A stretch of 64,000 nucleotides of DNA, taken from the NCBI GenBank assembly GCA_004340125.1, contig SLUK01000002.1:310001-374000 (forward strand), read 5' to 3'. Every line of letters starts with the position of its first letter. The stretch's first letter is position 1. Below are positions 52,896 to 61,867 of this stretch, one piece after another. A model generated the notes under the pieces. It was not told the DNA's origin. It made no database searches and was given only the letters and a program-made list of their open reading frames with translations. Made by a program: the position numbers and the translations under genes. This DNA is from Harryflintia acetispora (GTDB taxonomy: Bacteria > Bacillota > Clostridia > Oscillospirales > Ruminococcaceae).

Positions 52896-53861
52896 TTGAA
52901 AAAGACGATTTCCGGCTTATTGGCCCTTTCCCTGCTTTGTTCCATGCTGGCCGCCTGCTCCGGGAGCGGCGAAACCTCCTCCGCTTCCGAGAGCGGCGCG
53001 CCCGCGTCCACGGCTCCGGTCTCCAGCGAGACGCCGAGCGATCCTTCTAGTGAGGAGACCTCCCCTGAGGACGCCGGGGCGATGTCCGGCGCGATCACCG
53101 TCATCTCCCGTGAATCCGGTTCCGGCACCCGCGGCGCTTTCATCGAGCTTTTCGGCGTCGAGGTCAAGGACGACGCGGGCAACAAGAGCGACACCACCAC
53201 TCCCGAGGCGATCGAGGTCAACTCCACCAACGCGGTGCTCACCGGAGTCGCGGCGGATAAGAACGCGATCGGCTACGTCTCCCTGGGATCCCTGGGCGAC
53301 ACGGTGAAGGCCCTGGACATCGACGGCGCGAAAGCCAGCGCCGAGAACGTCGCCTCCGGTACATACAAGGTGGCCAGACCCTTCAACATCGCCACCAAGG
53401 GCGAGGCGAGCGGCCTTGCCAAGGATTTCATCGACTTTATTCTCAGCGCCGAGGGACAGGCGGTCGTCGAGGAGAGCGGTTACATCAAGGTCGGCGAGCC
53501 CGCCCCCTTTGCCGGCAGCAAGCCCGAGGGCAAGCTGGTCATCGCCGGTTCCTCCTCGGTCACCCCGGTGATGGAAAAGCTCAAGGAGGCATATCTTGCG
53601 ATCAATTCCGCCGCCACCATCGAGATTCAGCAGAGCGATTCCACCGCCGGCATGCAGGCGGCTCTGGACGGGACCTGCGACATCGGCATGGCTTCCCGCG
53701 AGCTCAAGGACACCGAAACCGCAGAGCTGAGTGGTATCCAGATCGCCCTGGACGGCATTGCGGTGGTGGTCAACACCGAGAACCCCCTCACCGCCCTGAG
53801 CAGCGAGAATGTCAAGGGAATCTACACCGGCGGGATCACCGACTGGTCCGACGTGAAATAG
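52896..53861 (+). CDS. pstS: Phosphate-binding lipoprotein PstS, circularly permuted
   Basis: 321 residues from a TTG at 52896 (AAGGTGG SD 8 nt upstream); an ATG at 52872 has no SD. A signal peptide ends in the lipobox LAAC (Cys 21), so it is a lipoprotein, followed by a Ser/Glu/Pro-rich linker to about residue 62. The binding domain is in swapped order. ITVISRESGSGTRGAF through EESGYIKV, normally the second half, comes first (about 65-205). KLVIAGSSSVTPVMEKL through GGITDWSDVK, normally the first half, comes last (212-321). Both phosphate-binding loops (GSGTR and GSSSV) are present, so it should bind phosphate. First gene of pstSCAB-phoU-phoPR. Confidence 0.92.
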   Translation: MKKTISGLLALSLLCSMLAACSGSGETSSASESGAPASTAPVSSETPSDPSSEETSPEDAGAMSGAITVISRESGSGTRGAFIELFGVEVKDDAGNKSDTTTPEAIEVNSTNAVLTGVAADKNAIGYVSLGSLGDTVKALDIDGAKASAENVASGTYKVARPFNIATKGEASGLAKDFIDFILSAEGQAVVEESGYIKVGEPAPFAGSKPEGKLVIAGSSSVTPVMEKLKEAYLAINSAATIEIQQSDSTAGMQAALDGTCDIGMASRELKDTETAELSGIQIALDGIAVVVNTENPLTALSSENVKGIYTGGITDWSDVK

Positions 53862-53874
53862 CCCTCCCATAAAC

Positions 53875-53905
53875 GACAATGGGCCGCCTTTGGCGGCTTA
53901 TTGTC
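53875..53905 (+). other. Intercistronic stem-loop between pstS and pstC
   Basis: GACAAT pairs with ATTGTC and CCGCC with GGCGG around a TTT loop, with a 3-nt internal bulge on each side. No T-tract follows. Such a hairpin could protect the pstS 3' end and allow more PstS than PstC/PstA. Confidence 0.55.
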
Positions 53906-53934
53906 CTATCCGGATACAAAAGGAGAAGCTCCTG

Positions 53935-54795
53935 ATGAAGAAAAAAGTGCTGGAAAAGGGGATGGAAATCCTTTTCCTGATCACCGCCTGCGCCTCGATC
54001 GTCGCGGTGCTGCTGATCTGTGTCTTTATGTTCGCGGGCGGGCTGCCCGCCTTTGGGAAGATCGGGGTCTTAAACTTCCTCGGCGGCGAAAAATGGGCCC
54101 CGATGGACGTGCCTCCCTCCTATGGGATCCTGCCGATGATCGTCGGCAGCCTCTACGTCACGGCCGGGGCGATTCTCATCGGGGTGCCCATCGGGCTGCT
54201 GACCGCCATCTTCATGGCGCGCTTCTGCCCCAGGGGGCTGTACCGGTTTTTAAAGCCCGCGCTCGAGCTGCTCGCAGGGATTCCCTCCATCGTCTACGGC
54301 TTCTTTGGGATGGTGGTGCTCGTCCCCTTCGTGCGCGGTACCTTCGGCGGGACCGGGAACAGCATACTCACCGCCTCGATCTTACTCGGCATCATGATTC
54401 TGCCGACCATCATCGGGATCAGTGAATCCGCATTGCGCGCGGTGCCCGAGGAGATTTATGAGGGGGCGCTGGCGCTTGGGGCCACCCACGAGCGCAGCGT
54501 GGTTTTCACCGTTTTGCCCGCCGCTAAGTCGGGGCTCCTCGCCGGGGTGATCCTGGGGATCGGCCGGGCAATCGGCGAGACGATGGCGGTCATCCTGGTG
54601 GTTGGCAACAACGCGCGCATCCCGGACAGCCTGCTCAAAGGGGTACGCACCCTGACGGGCAACATCGTGCTCGAAATGGGCTACGCCACCGGCCTGCACC
54701 GGGAGGCGCTGATCGCCACCGGCGTGGTGCTCTTCGTCTTTATCCTGCTGCTCAACCTCTGCTTCTCGGTTTTAAACCGGAAGAAGAAGACTTGA
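53935..54795 (+). CDS. pstC: Phosphate ABC transporter permease PstC
   Basis: 286 residues from the ATG at 53935 (AGGAG SD). Six membrane helices. The binding-protein-dependent permease loop with ESALRAVPEEIYEGALALGAT, and the GIGRAIGETMAV segment that contacts PstB, are clear. PstC and PstA form the channel of the high-affinity phosphate importer. Confidence 0.97.
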   Translation: MKKKVLEKGMEILFLITACASIVAVLLICVFMFAGGLPAFGKIGVLNFLGGEKWAPMDVPPSYGILPMIVGSLYVTAGAILIGVPIGLLTAIFMARFCPRGLYRFLKPALELLAGIPSIVYGFFGMVVLVPFVRGTFGGTGNSILTASILLGIMILPTIIGISESALRAVPEEIYEGALALGATHERSVVFTVLPAAKSGLLAGVILGIGRAIGETMAVILVVGNNARIPDSLLKGVRTLTGNIVLEMGYATGLHREALIATGVVLFVFILLLNLCFSVLNRKKKT

Positions 54796-54814
54796 GGAAA
54801 GGAGTATCCCATCT

Positions 54815-55690
54815 ATGAAAAAAATCATTCCGATCAACCGCATGACCCTGTGCCAGAGGCTAAGGAACTATCTGCACTCTCCCCTCTCCTTCCTCATATT
54901 TCTGCTCGTCACCCTCGCGGCGCTGTTCAGCGTATTCATCCTGCTCTTTCTCGTCGTCTATATCCTAATCATGGGCATCCCCCACCTCACGCCCGAGCTC
55001 TTCGCCTTCAAATATGATTCCGACAACGTGTCGATGTTCCCGGCCATCATCACCACCGTGCAGACGGTGATCCTCTCGCTGCTGATCGCGGCCCCTCTGG
55101 GGATCGGCTGCGCCATCTACCTGACCGAGTACGCCAAGAAAAGCAACCGCCTCGTTCCCATCATCCGCCTCACCGCCGAGACGCTCTCGGGGATCCCCTC
55201 GATCGTCTACGGACTCTTCGGCATGCTCTTCTTTGTCACGGCGCTGCACTGGGGCTTCTCCCTGTTGGCGGGGGTCTGCACCCTGTCCATCATGGTGCTG
55301 CCGGTCGTCATGCGCTCGACCGAGGAGGCGCTGCTCTCGGTGCCCGACGCCTACCGCGAGGCCAGCTTCGGCCTGGGCGCCGGGAGGCTGCACACCATCC
55401 TCAAGGTGGTGCTCCCCTCGGCGGTGCCCGGGATCCTGGCCGGGATGATCCTCGCCATCGGGCGGATCATCGGCGAGACGGCGGCGCTGATCTACACCGC
55501 CGGGACGGTGGCGCAGATACCAAAGGACGTCTTTCAGTCCGGGCGCACCCTTGCCATCCATATGTACGCCCTCTCGAACGAGGGGCTCCATGTGGGCGAA
55601 GCCTACGCCACCGCGGTGGTGCTGCTGCTGACGGTGCTGCTGATCAATACGTTCGCCTCGGTGATCGCGAAAAAGATCGCCAAGGTATAG
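54815..55690 (+). CDS. pstA: Phosphate ABC transporter permease PstA
   Basis: 291 residues, six membrane helices. The permease motif lies in EEALLSVPDAYREASFGLGAG and the GRIIGETAALIYTAG segment follows. It lies 19 nt after pstC and 10 nt before pstB. Confidence 0.97.
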   Translation: MKKIIPINRMTLCQRLRNYLHSPLSFLIFLLVTLAALFSVFILLFLVVYILIMGIPHLTPELFAFKYDSDNVSMFPAIITTVQTVILSLLIAAPLGIGCAIYLTEYAKKSNRLVPIIRLTAETLSGIPSIVYGLFGMLFFVTALHWGFSLLAGVCTLSIMVLPVVMRSTEEALLSVPDAYREASFGLGAGRLHTILKVVLPSAVPGILAGMILAIGRIIGETAALIYTAGTVAQIPKDVFQSGRTLAIHMYALSNEGLHVGEAYATAVVLLLTVLLINTFASVIAKKIAKV

Positions 55691-55700
55691 GAGAAGCGAT

Positions 55701-56450
55701 ATGAAAAAGTTTTCGATCGAGAATCTCGACCTCTACTACGGAGCCTTCCACGCGCTCAAAAATGTGAACCTCGACATCGACGAGACCTGCATCACCGCCT
55801 TCATCGGCCCCTCGGGCTGCGGGAAGAGCACCCTGCTCAAAACCCTCAACCGGATGAACGATTTGGTCGAAGGATGCAAAATTACCGGTAGGGTGTTGTT
55901 GGATGGGGAGGATATATATTATAATTATGATGTCAACCTTCTGCGCAAGAACGTCGGTATGGTCTTCCAGAAGCCGAACCCCTTCCCGATGAGCGTCTAT
56001 GACAACATCGCCTACGGCCCGCGCACCCACGGCATCCATTCCAAGGCGAAGCTCGACGAGATCGTCGAGCGCTCGCTGCGCCAGGCGGCGATCTTCGACG
56101 AGGTCAAGGACCGGCTCAAAAAGAGCGCGCTCGGCCTTTCGGGCGGGCAGCAGCAGCGGCTTTGTATCGCCAGGGCCCTGGCGGTCTCCCCCCAGGTGCT
56201 GCTGATGGACGAGCCCACCTCGGCGCTGGACCCGATCTCGACCTCCAAGATCGAGGACCTGGTCCAGGAGCTCAAAAAGTACTACACCATCGTAATCGTC
56301 ACCCACAACATGCAGCAGGCCACGCGCATCTCGGACAAAACCGCCTTCTTCCTGCTGGGCGAGGTGGTAGAGTATGACAGCACCGAAAACCTCTTCTCGA
56401 TGCCCCAAGACAAGCGCACCGAGGACTACATCACCGGCAGGTTCGGATAG
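55701..56450 (+). CDS. pstB: Phosphate ABC transporter ATPase PstB
   Basis: 249 residues. Walker A GPSGCGKST, signature LGLSGGQQQRLCIARAL, Walker B VLLMDEPTSALDP and switch His in IVTHNMQQA are all intact. Typical PstB segment GMVFQKPNPFPMSVYDNIAYG present. A short AT-rich patch within the gene (55905-55935) stands out but does not break the frame. Confidence 0.98.
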   Translation: MKKFSIENLDLYYGAFHALKNVNLDIDETCITAFIGPSGCGKSTLLKTLNRMNDLVEGCKITGRVLLDGEDIYYNYDVNLLRKNVGMVFQKPNPFPMSVYDNIAYGPRTHGIHSKAKLDEIVERSLRQAAIFDEVKDRLKKSALGLSGGQQQRLCIARALAVSPQVLLMDEPTSALDPISTSKIEDLVQELKKYYTIVIVTHNMQQATRISDKTAFFLLGEVVEYDSTENLFSMPQDKRTEDYITGRFG

Positions 56451-56464
56451 AAGGAGGAACAGAT

Positions 56465-57121
56465 ATGCGCAACCGGTTTGACCACGAGCTTGATTTGCTC
56501 GGCAATGAAATGATCGAAATGGGCGCCCTGATCGAGACCGCCATCGGCGACGCCGTAAGGGCCCTCTGCCAACAGGACGCCGCCCTGGCGCAGCGCGCCA
56601 TCGAATTTGACGCACAGATCGACGAGAAGGAACGGGACATCGAGAGGCGCTGCCTTCGCCTGCTGCTTTCCCAGCAGCCAGTGGCGAACGACCTGCGCAT
56701 GATCTCCTCCGCGCTCAAGATGATCACCGACATGGAGCGGATCGGGGATCACGCGGCGGACATCAGCGAGCTGACCATGCGCCTGCTCGGGCAGGACTAC
56801 ACCCCGGCGCTGCGGCATATCCCCCAGATGGCCGAGGCCACCATCAAGATGGTCAAGGAGAGCGTGGACGCCTATGTGCAGAAGAACCAGCAGCTCGCCG
56901 AGGCGGTGATCGCCTACGACGACGTGGTGGACGACCTCTTCGACAGGGTAAAATTTGAGCTGATCGACACCCTGCGCCAGAACACCGGCGACGGCGAGCT
57001 TTCGATCGACCTGTTGCTGGTGGCCAAATATTTCGAGCGGATCGGCGACCACGCGGTGAACATCGCCGAATGGGTCATCTTTTCGATCACCGGGCTGCAC
57101 AAGGACCGGCGGATCATCTAG
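56465..57121 (+). CDS. phoU: Phosphate signalling regulator PhoU
   Basis: 218 residues, all helical, two repeats of the PhoU domain. The metal-binding motifs are in KMITDMERIGDHAADI and VAKYFERIGDHAVNIAEW. PhoU links transporter activity to the sensor kinase and shuts down signalling when phosphate is enough. It lies 14 nt after pstB. Confidence 0.97.
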   Translation: MRNRFDHELDLLGNEMIEMGALIETAIGDAVRALCQQDAALAQRAIEFDAQIDEKERDIERRCLRLLLSQQPVANDLRMISSALKMITDMERIGDHAADISELTMRLLGQDYTPALRHIPQMAEATIKMVKESVDAYVQKNQQLAEAVIAYDDVVDDLFDRVKFELIDTLRQNTGDGELSIDLLLVAKYFERIGDHAVNIAEWVIFSITGLHKDRRII

Positions 57122-57177
57122 ACTATATCGGGCCGCTCCCCGCCGGGGCGCGGTCTATTGGAAAGGCGAGAGACAGT

Positions 57178-57855
57178 ATGGCGAAGATTTTTTGTGTGGA
57201 GGACGACGAGAGCATTCGCGAGCTGATCCTCTATGCCCTGCACAGCGGCGGCTTCGAGTCCGAAGGATTCGAGAGCGGCAGGCAGCTTTTCTCCTCCCTC
57301 GCAAAGGAGACTCCCGCGCTCATCCTGCTGGACATCATGCTGCCGGAGGAGGACGGGACCGAAATTCTGGGGCGGCTGAAAGCCACGGCCAAGACCAGCG
57401 GCATCCCGGTCATCATGCTCACCGCCAAGACCTCGGAATACGACAAGGTCAAGGGGCTGGACGCCGGGGCGGACGACTATGTCACCAAGCCCTTCGGGGT
57501 GATGGAGCTCCTTTCGCGCATCCGCGCGGTGCTGCGCCGCTGCGGCGGCGGGCGGGAGAAGGTCGTCTCCTGCCGGGAGGTCACCGTCGACTATGAGAGG
57601 CGCACCGTCACGGTGGGCGAGAACGGCTGCGAGCTGACCTATAAGGAGTTCGAGCTCCTGTATTACATGATCTGTAACCGCGGCGTGGTCCTCTCGCGCG
57701 ACAAGATCATGGATGCAGTCTGGGGATTCGATTTCGAGGGCGAGAGCCGCACGGTGGATATGCACATCAAGACCCTGCGCCAAAAGCTGGAGCGCGCGGG
57801 CGCGCACGACCTGATCAAAACGGTGCGCAGCGTCGGCTACAAAATCGAGGGCTGA
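57178..57855 (+). CDS. phoP: Response regulator PhoP/PhoB (OmpR family)
   Basis: 225 residues from the ATG at 57178; the open frame extends into phoU but that is spurious. Receiver domain: CVEDDESI acidic pair, phospho-Asp in ILLDIMLPEEDG, Thr in MLTAKTSE, Lys in YVTKPFG. The winged-helix DNA-binding domain ends with SRTVDMHIKTLRQKLE. With phoR 60 nt downstream, it is the regulator expected to bind the repeats before pstS. Confidence 0.94.
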   Translation: MAKIFCVEDDESIRELILYALHSGGFESEGFESGRQLFSSLAKETPALILLDIMLPEEDGTEILGRLKATAKTSGIPVIMLTAKTSEYDKVKGLDAGADDYVTKPFGVMELLSRIRAVLRRCGGGREKVVSCREVTVDYERRTVTVGENGCELTYKEFELLYYMICNRGVVLSRDKIMDAVWGFDFEGESRTVDMHIKTLRQKLERAGAHDLIKTVRSVGYKIEG

Positions 57856-57915
57856 CTGCTCCTTTGCGGCCCCATGCCGCCGGAGCAGCCTTCCCGAGAA
57901 AGGAACCATCATACT

Positions 57916-59637
57916 ATGAAACGACGGATATTCTCAGTCTTTGCGCTGCTGACGGCGCTGGTGACCATCGCCACCACCCTGTCGGTCTGCGTGCTGTACT
58001 ACGGCTTTTACCGGGAAACGGTCAAAAGCGGGTTGCAGGACGAATGTTATGCCCTCGCGCGCAGCGTGGAGGAATCGCAGGACGTACCGGAGCTGCTGCG
58101 CCAGGTGGGATATGCCCTTGGCAGGAACACCCGCATGACCCTTGTCGGCACAGACGGGGCGGTCCTCTTCGACTCGGGGCTGGCCGCCTCCACCCTGCCC
58201 AACCACGGCGACCGGGAAGAATTCATGCAGGCCAGGGAGCAGGGCTTCGGCGAGGCGACCCGGCATTCGGATACCCTCAACGCCGACACCTACTATTACG
58301 CCGTGGCGCTGGAAAACGGGAACCTGCTGCGCCTCTCGCGCACCATGAACAGCATCCTGGATGTGTTTTTTGGCACCGTTCCGCTGATCCTGCTGGTGCT
58401 GGTGCTCTCCCTGGCGCTCTCGCTGCTGCTGGCTTCCCTGCTCACCAAGATGATCCTGCGTCCCGTCAACGAGGCCGCGCGGCAGCTCGAGGGGATGCTG
58501 ACCCCCGGTGAATATACAGAAATCAAAACCTACCGGGAGCTTGAGCCCTTCATCGGCAAGATACGCGCCTTACAGCGGCAGCTCGAGGAATATGTCCGAA
58601 AGCTCAAAGCGCAGAAGGACACCGTGGGCACCATCACCCGCAACATGCGCGAAGGGCTGATCCTGATGGACCGGGAGAAAAATATCCTGGCCATCAACCG
58701 CAGCGCACAGGAGATGCTCGAAACCCCCGGCGGGATGGATTACACCGGGCAGAATATCCTGCATCTCACCCGCAGCTTACAGCTGCAGGAGGCGCTGCAA
58801 AAGGTGCTGAGCGAGAACCGCGGCCTCTCCTTCGACGAGGAGGATATTTTGGGCGGCTGCCACCGCTTCTTCGTCAGTCCCGCGCAGGATGAACGCGGCC
58901 AGCTCGACGGGATCATGGTCTTTATCGTGGACATCACCAGCGAGAAGAGGGCCGAGCAGGTGCGCCGGGACTTTGCGGCCAACGTCTCGCATGAGCTAAA
59001 AACCCCCCTGACCTCGATCAACGGCTTTGCCGAAATGATCGAAACCGGGATGCTCCAAAGCAGCGACGATATCCGCGCCTCCTGCGCGCGGATCCACCGC
59101 GAGGGCAGCCGGCTGATCCGGCTGATCGACGACATCATCCGCCTTTCGGAAATCGAGTCCGGTTCCGCCGAGGAACAGGTAGCCCCCTGCTCTTTACGCG
59201 AGATCGTGGACGAGGCCATCGCCAGCACGGAAAGCCCGGCCCGCGAAAAGGGGATCAAGATTTCGGTCAGCGGCGAGGACGTCATGCTGTATGGACGCCG
59301 GCCCATGCTCTACGAGCTGGTGTATAACCTGCTGGACAACGCGATCAAGTATAACGTCCCGAAGGGCTCGGTCACCCTATCGCTCTCGCAGAAGGAGGAG
59401 CGTGCCCTGCTGCAAGTATCCGACACCGGGATCGGCGTCCCGCCCGAGCACCTGGAACGGATTTTTGAGCGCTTCTACCGGGTGGACAAGAGCCGCAGCA
59501 AGCAGACCGGGGGCACCGGGCTGGGACTGTCCATCGTCAAGCACATCGTGGAGTACCACCACGGCACCATCACCCTCACAAGCAAAGAGGGCGAGGGCAC
59601 GACCTTCACTGTCGTCCTGCCCAAAAACGGCAAATAA
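57916..59637 (+). CDS. phoR: Phosphate sensor histidine kinase PhoR
   Basis: 573 residues from the ATG at 57916. Domains: membrane helix 1 (about 7-30), an extracytoplasmic sensor region (30-150), membrane helix 2 (155-180, very Leu-rich), HAMP, PAS (LILMDREKNILAINRSA), then HisKA with the phospho-His in ANVSHELKTPLTS and an HATPase domain (NLLDNAIKY, DTGIGVP, FERFYRVDKSRS, GTGLGLSIV). Complete catalytic core. A bidirectional terminator follows. Confidence 0.95.
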   Translation: MKRRIFSVFALLTALVTIATTLSVCVLYYGFYRETVKSGLQDECYALARSVEESQDVPELLRQVGYALGRNTRMTLVGTDGAVLFDSGLAASTLPNHGDREEFMQAREQGFGEATRHSDTLNADTYYYAVALENGNLLRLSRTMNSILDVFFGTVPLILLVLVLSLALSLLLASLLTKMILRPVNEAARQLEGMLTPGEYTEIKTYRELEPFIGKIRALQRQLEEYVRKLKAQKDTVGTITRNMREGLILMDREKNILAINRSAQEMLETPGGMDYTGQNILHLTRSLQLQEALQKVLSENRGLSFDEEDILGGCHRFFVSPAQDERGQLDGIMVFIVDITSEKRAEQVRRDFAANVSHELKTPLTSINGFAEMIETGMLQSSDDIRASCARIHREGSRLIRLIDDIIRLSEIESGSAEEQVAPCSLREIVDEAIASTESPAREKGIKISVSGEDVMLYGRRPMLYELVYNLLDNAIKYNVPKGSVTLSLSQKEERALLQVSDTGIGVPPEHLERIFERFYRVDKSRSKQTGGTGLGLSIVKHIVEYHHGTITLTSKEGEGTTFTVVLPKNGK

Positions 59638-59642
59638 AAACC

Positions 59643-59679
59643 AAAGCACCGGGGAGGTTTATCTCCCCGGTGCTTTTTT
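59643..59679. terminator. Bidirectional terminator between phoR and MmcQ-like gene
   Basis: 14-bp perfect stem AAAGCACCGGGGAG/CTCCCCGGTGCTTT, 6-nt loop, with T-run on the plus strand and TTTGG then TTTTTA on the minus strand. Shared by convergent genes. Confidence 0.9.
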
Positions 59680-60031
59680 ACTTTATATGAGTTTTCCGTT
59701 TCGGGCAGATCAGCTCGTAGGAGTGGGCGATCATTTCATGAACGGTCTCCGCCTCCAGGCCCGCGTCGAGATAGACGGTGTTCCAGTGCACCTTGTTCAT
59801 ATGGTACCCCGGGACCACCCGCCCCTGGTAGACCCGCCGCCAGAAGTCCGCCTGCATGGGATCGCATTTGAGGTTGAGGCAGAGTCTCCCCTGCAGATGA
59901 AAGAGCATGGCGAAAATTTTCCGGTTCCCCTGCCGGCGCAGGATGGTCCAGTCCGGGTCGTCGAAGGGATAATCCTCATAGGCCCCCGGCAGGGTGAGGC
60001 AATAGTCGATCCAGGGCTGTTTATCTCGCAT
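59678..60031 (-). CDS. MmcQ/YjbR-like DNA-binding family protein
   Basis: 117 residues from the ATG at 60031 (GAGGGGGTG SD). The frame upstream to 60232 overlaps pyk and is unsupported. The pattern LTLPGAYEDYPFDDPDWTILR, IFAMLFHLQGRLCLNLKCDP, then GYHMNKVHWNTVYLD and ELIAHSYEL-like C-terminus matches the MmcQ/YjbR double-wing family (CyaY-like fold). Cellular role is unknown. It follows pyk by 41 nt on the same strand and may be co-transcribed. Confidence 0.88.
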   Translation of the reverse strand: MRDKQPWIDYCLTLPGAYEDYPFDDPDWTILRRQGNRKIFAMLFHLQGRLCLNLKCDPMQADFWRRVYQGRVVPGYHMNKVHWNTVYLDAGLEAETVHEMIAHSYELICPKRKTHIK

Positions 60032-60072
60032 AATACACCCCCTCGGCCGTAAAGATTTAAAACAGCAAAAAA

Positions 60073-61818
60073 CTATCTTCCTGCGTTGCAGACAATCCCC
60101 TTGTCGGCATCCACCGTGACCACCGTGGAGTTCTTGATCAGCGAAGAAGCGTTCTTCGCGCCCACAATCACCGGAATATCCAGCGTCATCCCCACGATGG
60201 CCGCATGGGAATTGAGCCCCTGTGTTTCGCAAACGATGCCGCTCGCCTTTTTGAGCAGGTCAAGAATCCCGTTGGAGGTCTCCCGGATCACCAGGATATC
60301 CCCCTCGTTAAAATTTTGACGCGCCTCCTCCTCGCTGTGGGCGACGCAGGCGTTCCCGGTGCAGGAGAGCTTGTTGACCCCTTGCCCGGTGACCAGCACA
60401 TTGCCCACCGCATGCACCTTGAGCAGGTTGGTGGTGCCCGACACGCCAAGCGGTACCCCGGCGGTGATCACCACGATGTCCCCGCTGCGCACAAGGCCCG
60501 CCTTCTGGGCCTGCTGCACCGCGTGCTCGAAGAGCTCGTCGGTGTTCTCCTTGACCTGACACATCAGCGGGATAACCCCCCAGGACATGTTCATCTGGCG
60601 GTAGACCTTCTCGTCGTAGGTACAGCCGATGATCGGCATCAGCGGCCGGTAACGGCTGATCATCCGCGCGGTACGCCCCGAACTGGTCACGGTGATGATC
60701 GCCGCGGCGCCCAGGTCATAGGCGGTGGTGCAGGTGGCGTGGGAGATGGCGTTGGTGATGTCCTCCCTGGCCGGGTACTCCTGCCCATAGAAGCGCTTTT
60801 CGTAGTCGATGTCGTCCTCGGCGCGCCGGGCGATGGTGGCCATCGTCTTGACCGATTCGACCGGGTATTTGCCCGCCGCCGTCTCGCCCGAAAGCATGAT
60901 GGCGGAGGTGCCGTCATAGATGGCGTTGGCCACGTCGGTCGCCTCGGCCCTGGTGGGCCGGGGATTCTTCATCATGCTGTCGAGCATCTGGGTGGCGGTG
61001 ATGACGAATTTCCCCGCGTTGTAGGCCCTCTTGATCAGCTTTTTCTGGATCACGGGCACATCCTCAAAGGGTATCTCCACCCCCATATCGCCCCGCGCGA
61101 CCATCACCCCGCTGGATAGCCGCAGGATTTCGTCGATATTGGCGACACCCTGGGCGTTCTCGATCTTGGCGATGATATGGATGTTGTCGCAGCCCTGCTC
61201 GTCCAGGATTTTACGGATTTCCGCGATGTCCTGCGCGGTGCGCACGAAGGAGGCGGCAATAAAATCGAAGTCCTGCCCCACGGCAAAGATCAAATCCTCC
61301 CTGTCGCGTTCCGATATATAGGGCATGGAGAGCGCGATGTCCGGGACGTTGACCCCTTTCTTGTCCGAGACATCCCCGCCGTTTTGCACCCGGCAGATGA
61401 TGTTCGTCCCCTCGATCGCCTGCACCCGCAGCTCGATGAGCCCGTCGTCCAGGAGGACCTTGTCCCCGGGCTTTAGGTCTCCCGCCAGCTCCTTGAAGGT
61501 GATCGAAACGCGGTTCTCATCCCCCTCCACCTCGTCGCTGGTCAGGATGAAAAGGTTCCCCCGCTCGAGTGTCGCCCGGTGGTTTTTGAAGTTCCCCAGC
61601 CGGATTTCCGGCCCCTTGGTGTCCATCAGGGTAGCGACCGGGATCCCCAGCTGGGCGCTGGTGTCGCGTAGCAGCTGAAGCCTCTTTTTATGCTCCTCGT
61701 GGGTGCCGTGAGAGAAATTGAAGCGCGCGATGTTCATTCCCGCAAGGATCAGCTCCCGCATGATCTCCGGAGAATCGGTGGCAGGTCCCAGTGTACAGAC
61801 GATTTTGGTTTTTCTCAT
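60073..61818 (-). CDS. pyk: Pyruvate kinase with C-terminal PEP-utilising domain
   Basis: 581 residues. Last ATP-yielding step of glycolysis. N-terminus KIVCTLGPATDSPEIM, FNFSHGTHEEH, catalytic lysine in IIAKIENAQGV and the metal/phosphate segment MVARGDMGVEIP. Beyond the normal 475 residues there is an extra domain of about 100 residues, homologous to the swivelling phospho-His domain of PEP synthase and enzyme I (GLNSHAAIVGM), as in Geobacillus pyruvate kinase. In that motif the usual TSH reads NSH. GAAGGATAC precedes the ATG. Confidence 0.97.
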   Translation of the reverse strand: MRKTKIVCTLGPATDSPEIMRELILAGMNIARFNFSHGTHEEHKKRLQLLRDTSAQLGIPVATLMDTKGPEIRLGNFKNHRATLERGNLFILTSDEVEGDENRVSITFKELAGDLKPGDKVLLDDGLIELRVQAIEGTNIICRVQNGGDVSDKKGVNVPDIALSMPYISERDREDLIFAVGQDFDFIAASFVRTAQDIAEIRKILDEQGCDNIHIIAKIENAQGVANIDEILRLSSGVMVARGDMGVEIPFEDVPVIQKKLIKRAYNAGKFVITATQMLDSMMKNPRPTRAEATDVANAIYDGTSAIMLSGETAAGKYPVESVKTMATIARRAEDDIDYEKRFYGQEYPAREDITNAISHATCTTAYDLGAAAIITVTSSGRTARMISRYRPLMPIIGCTYDEKVYRQMNMSWGVIPLMCQVKENTDELFEHAVQQAQKAGLVRSGDIVVITAGVPLGVSGTTNLLKVHAVGNVLVTGQGVNKLSCTGNACVAHSEEEARQNFNEGDILVIRETSNGILDLLKKASGIVCETQGLNSHAAIVGMTLDIPVIVGAKNASSLIKNSTVVTVDADKGIVCNAGR

Positions 61819-61867
61819 GTATCCTTCTTTCCTCTCAAACCGCCCGTTTTTCGGGCAGAAAATATAG

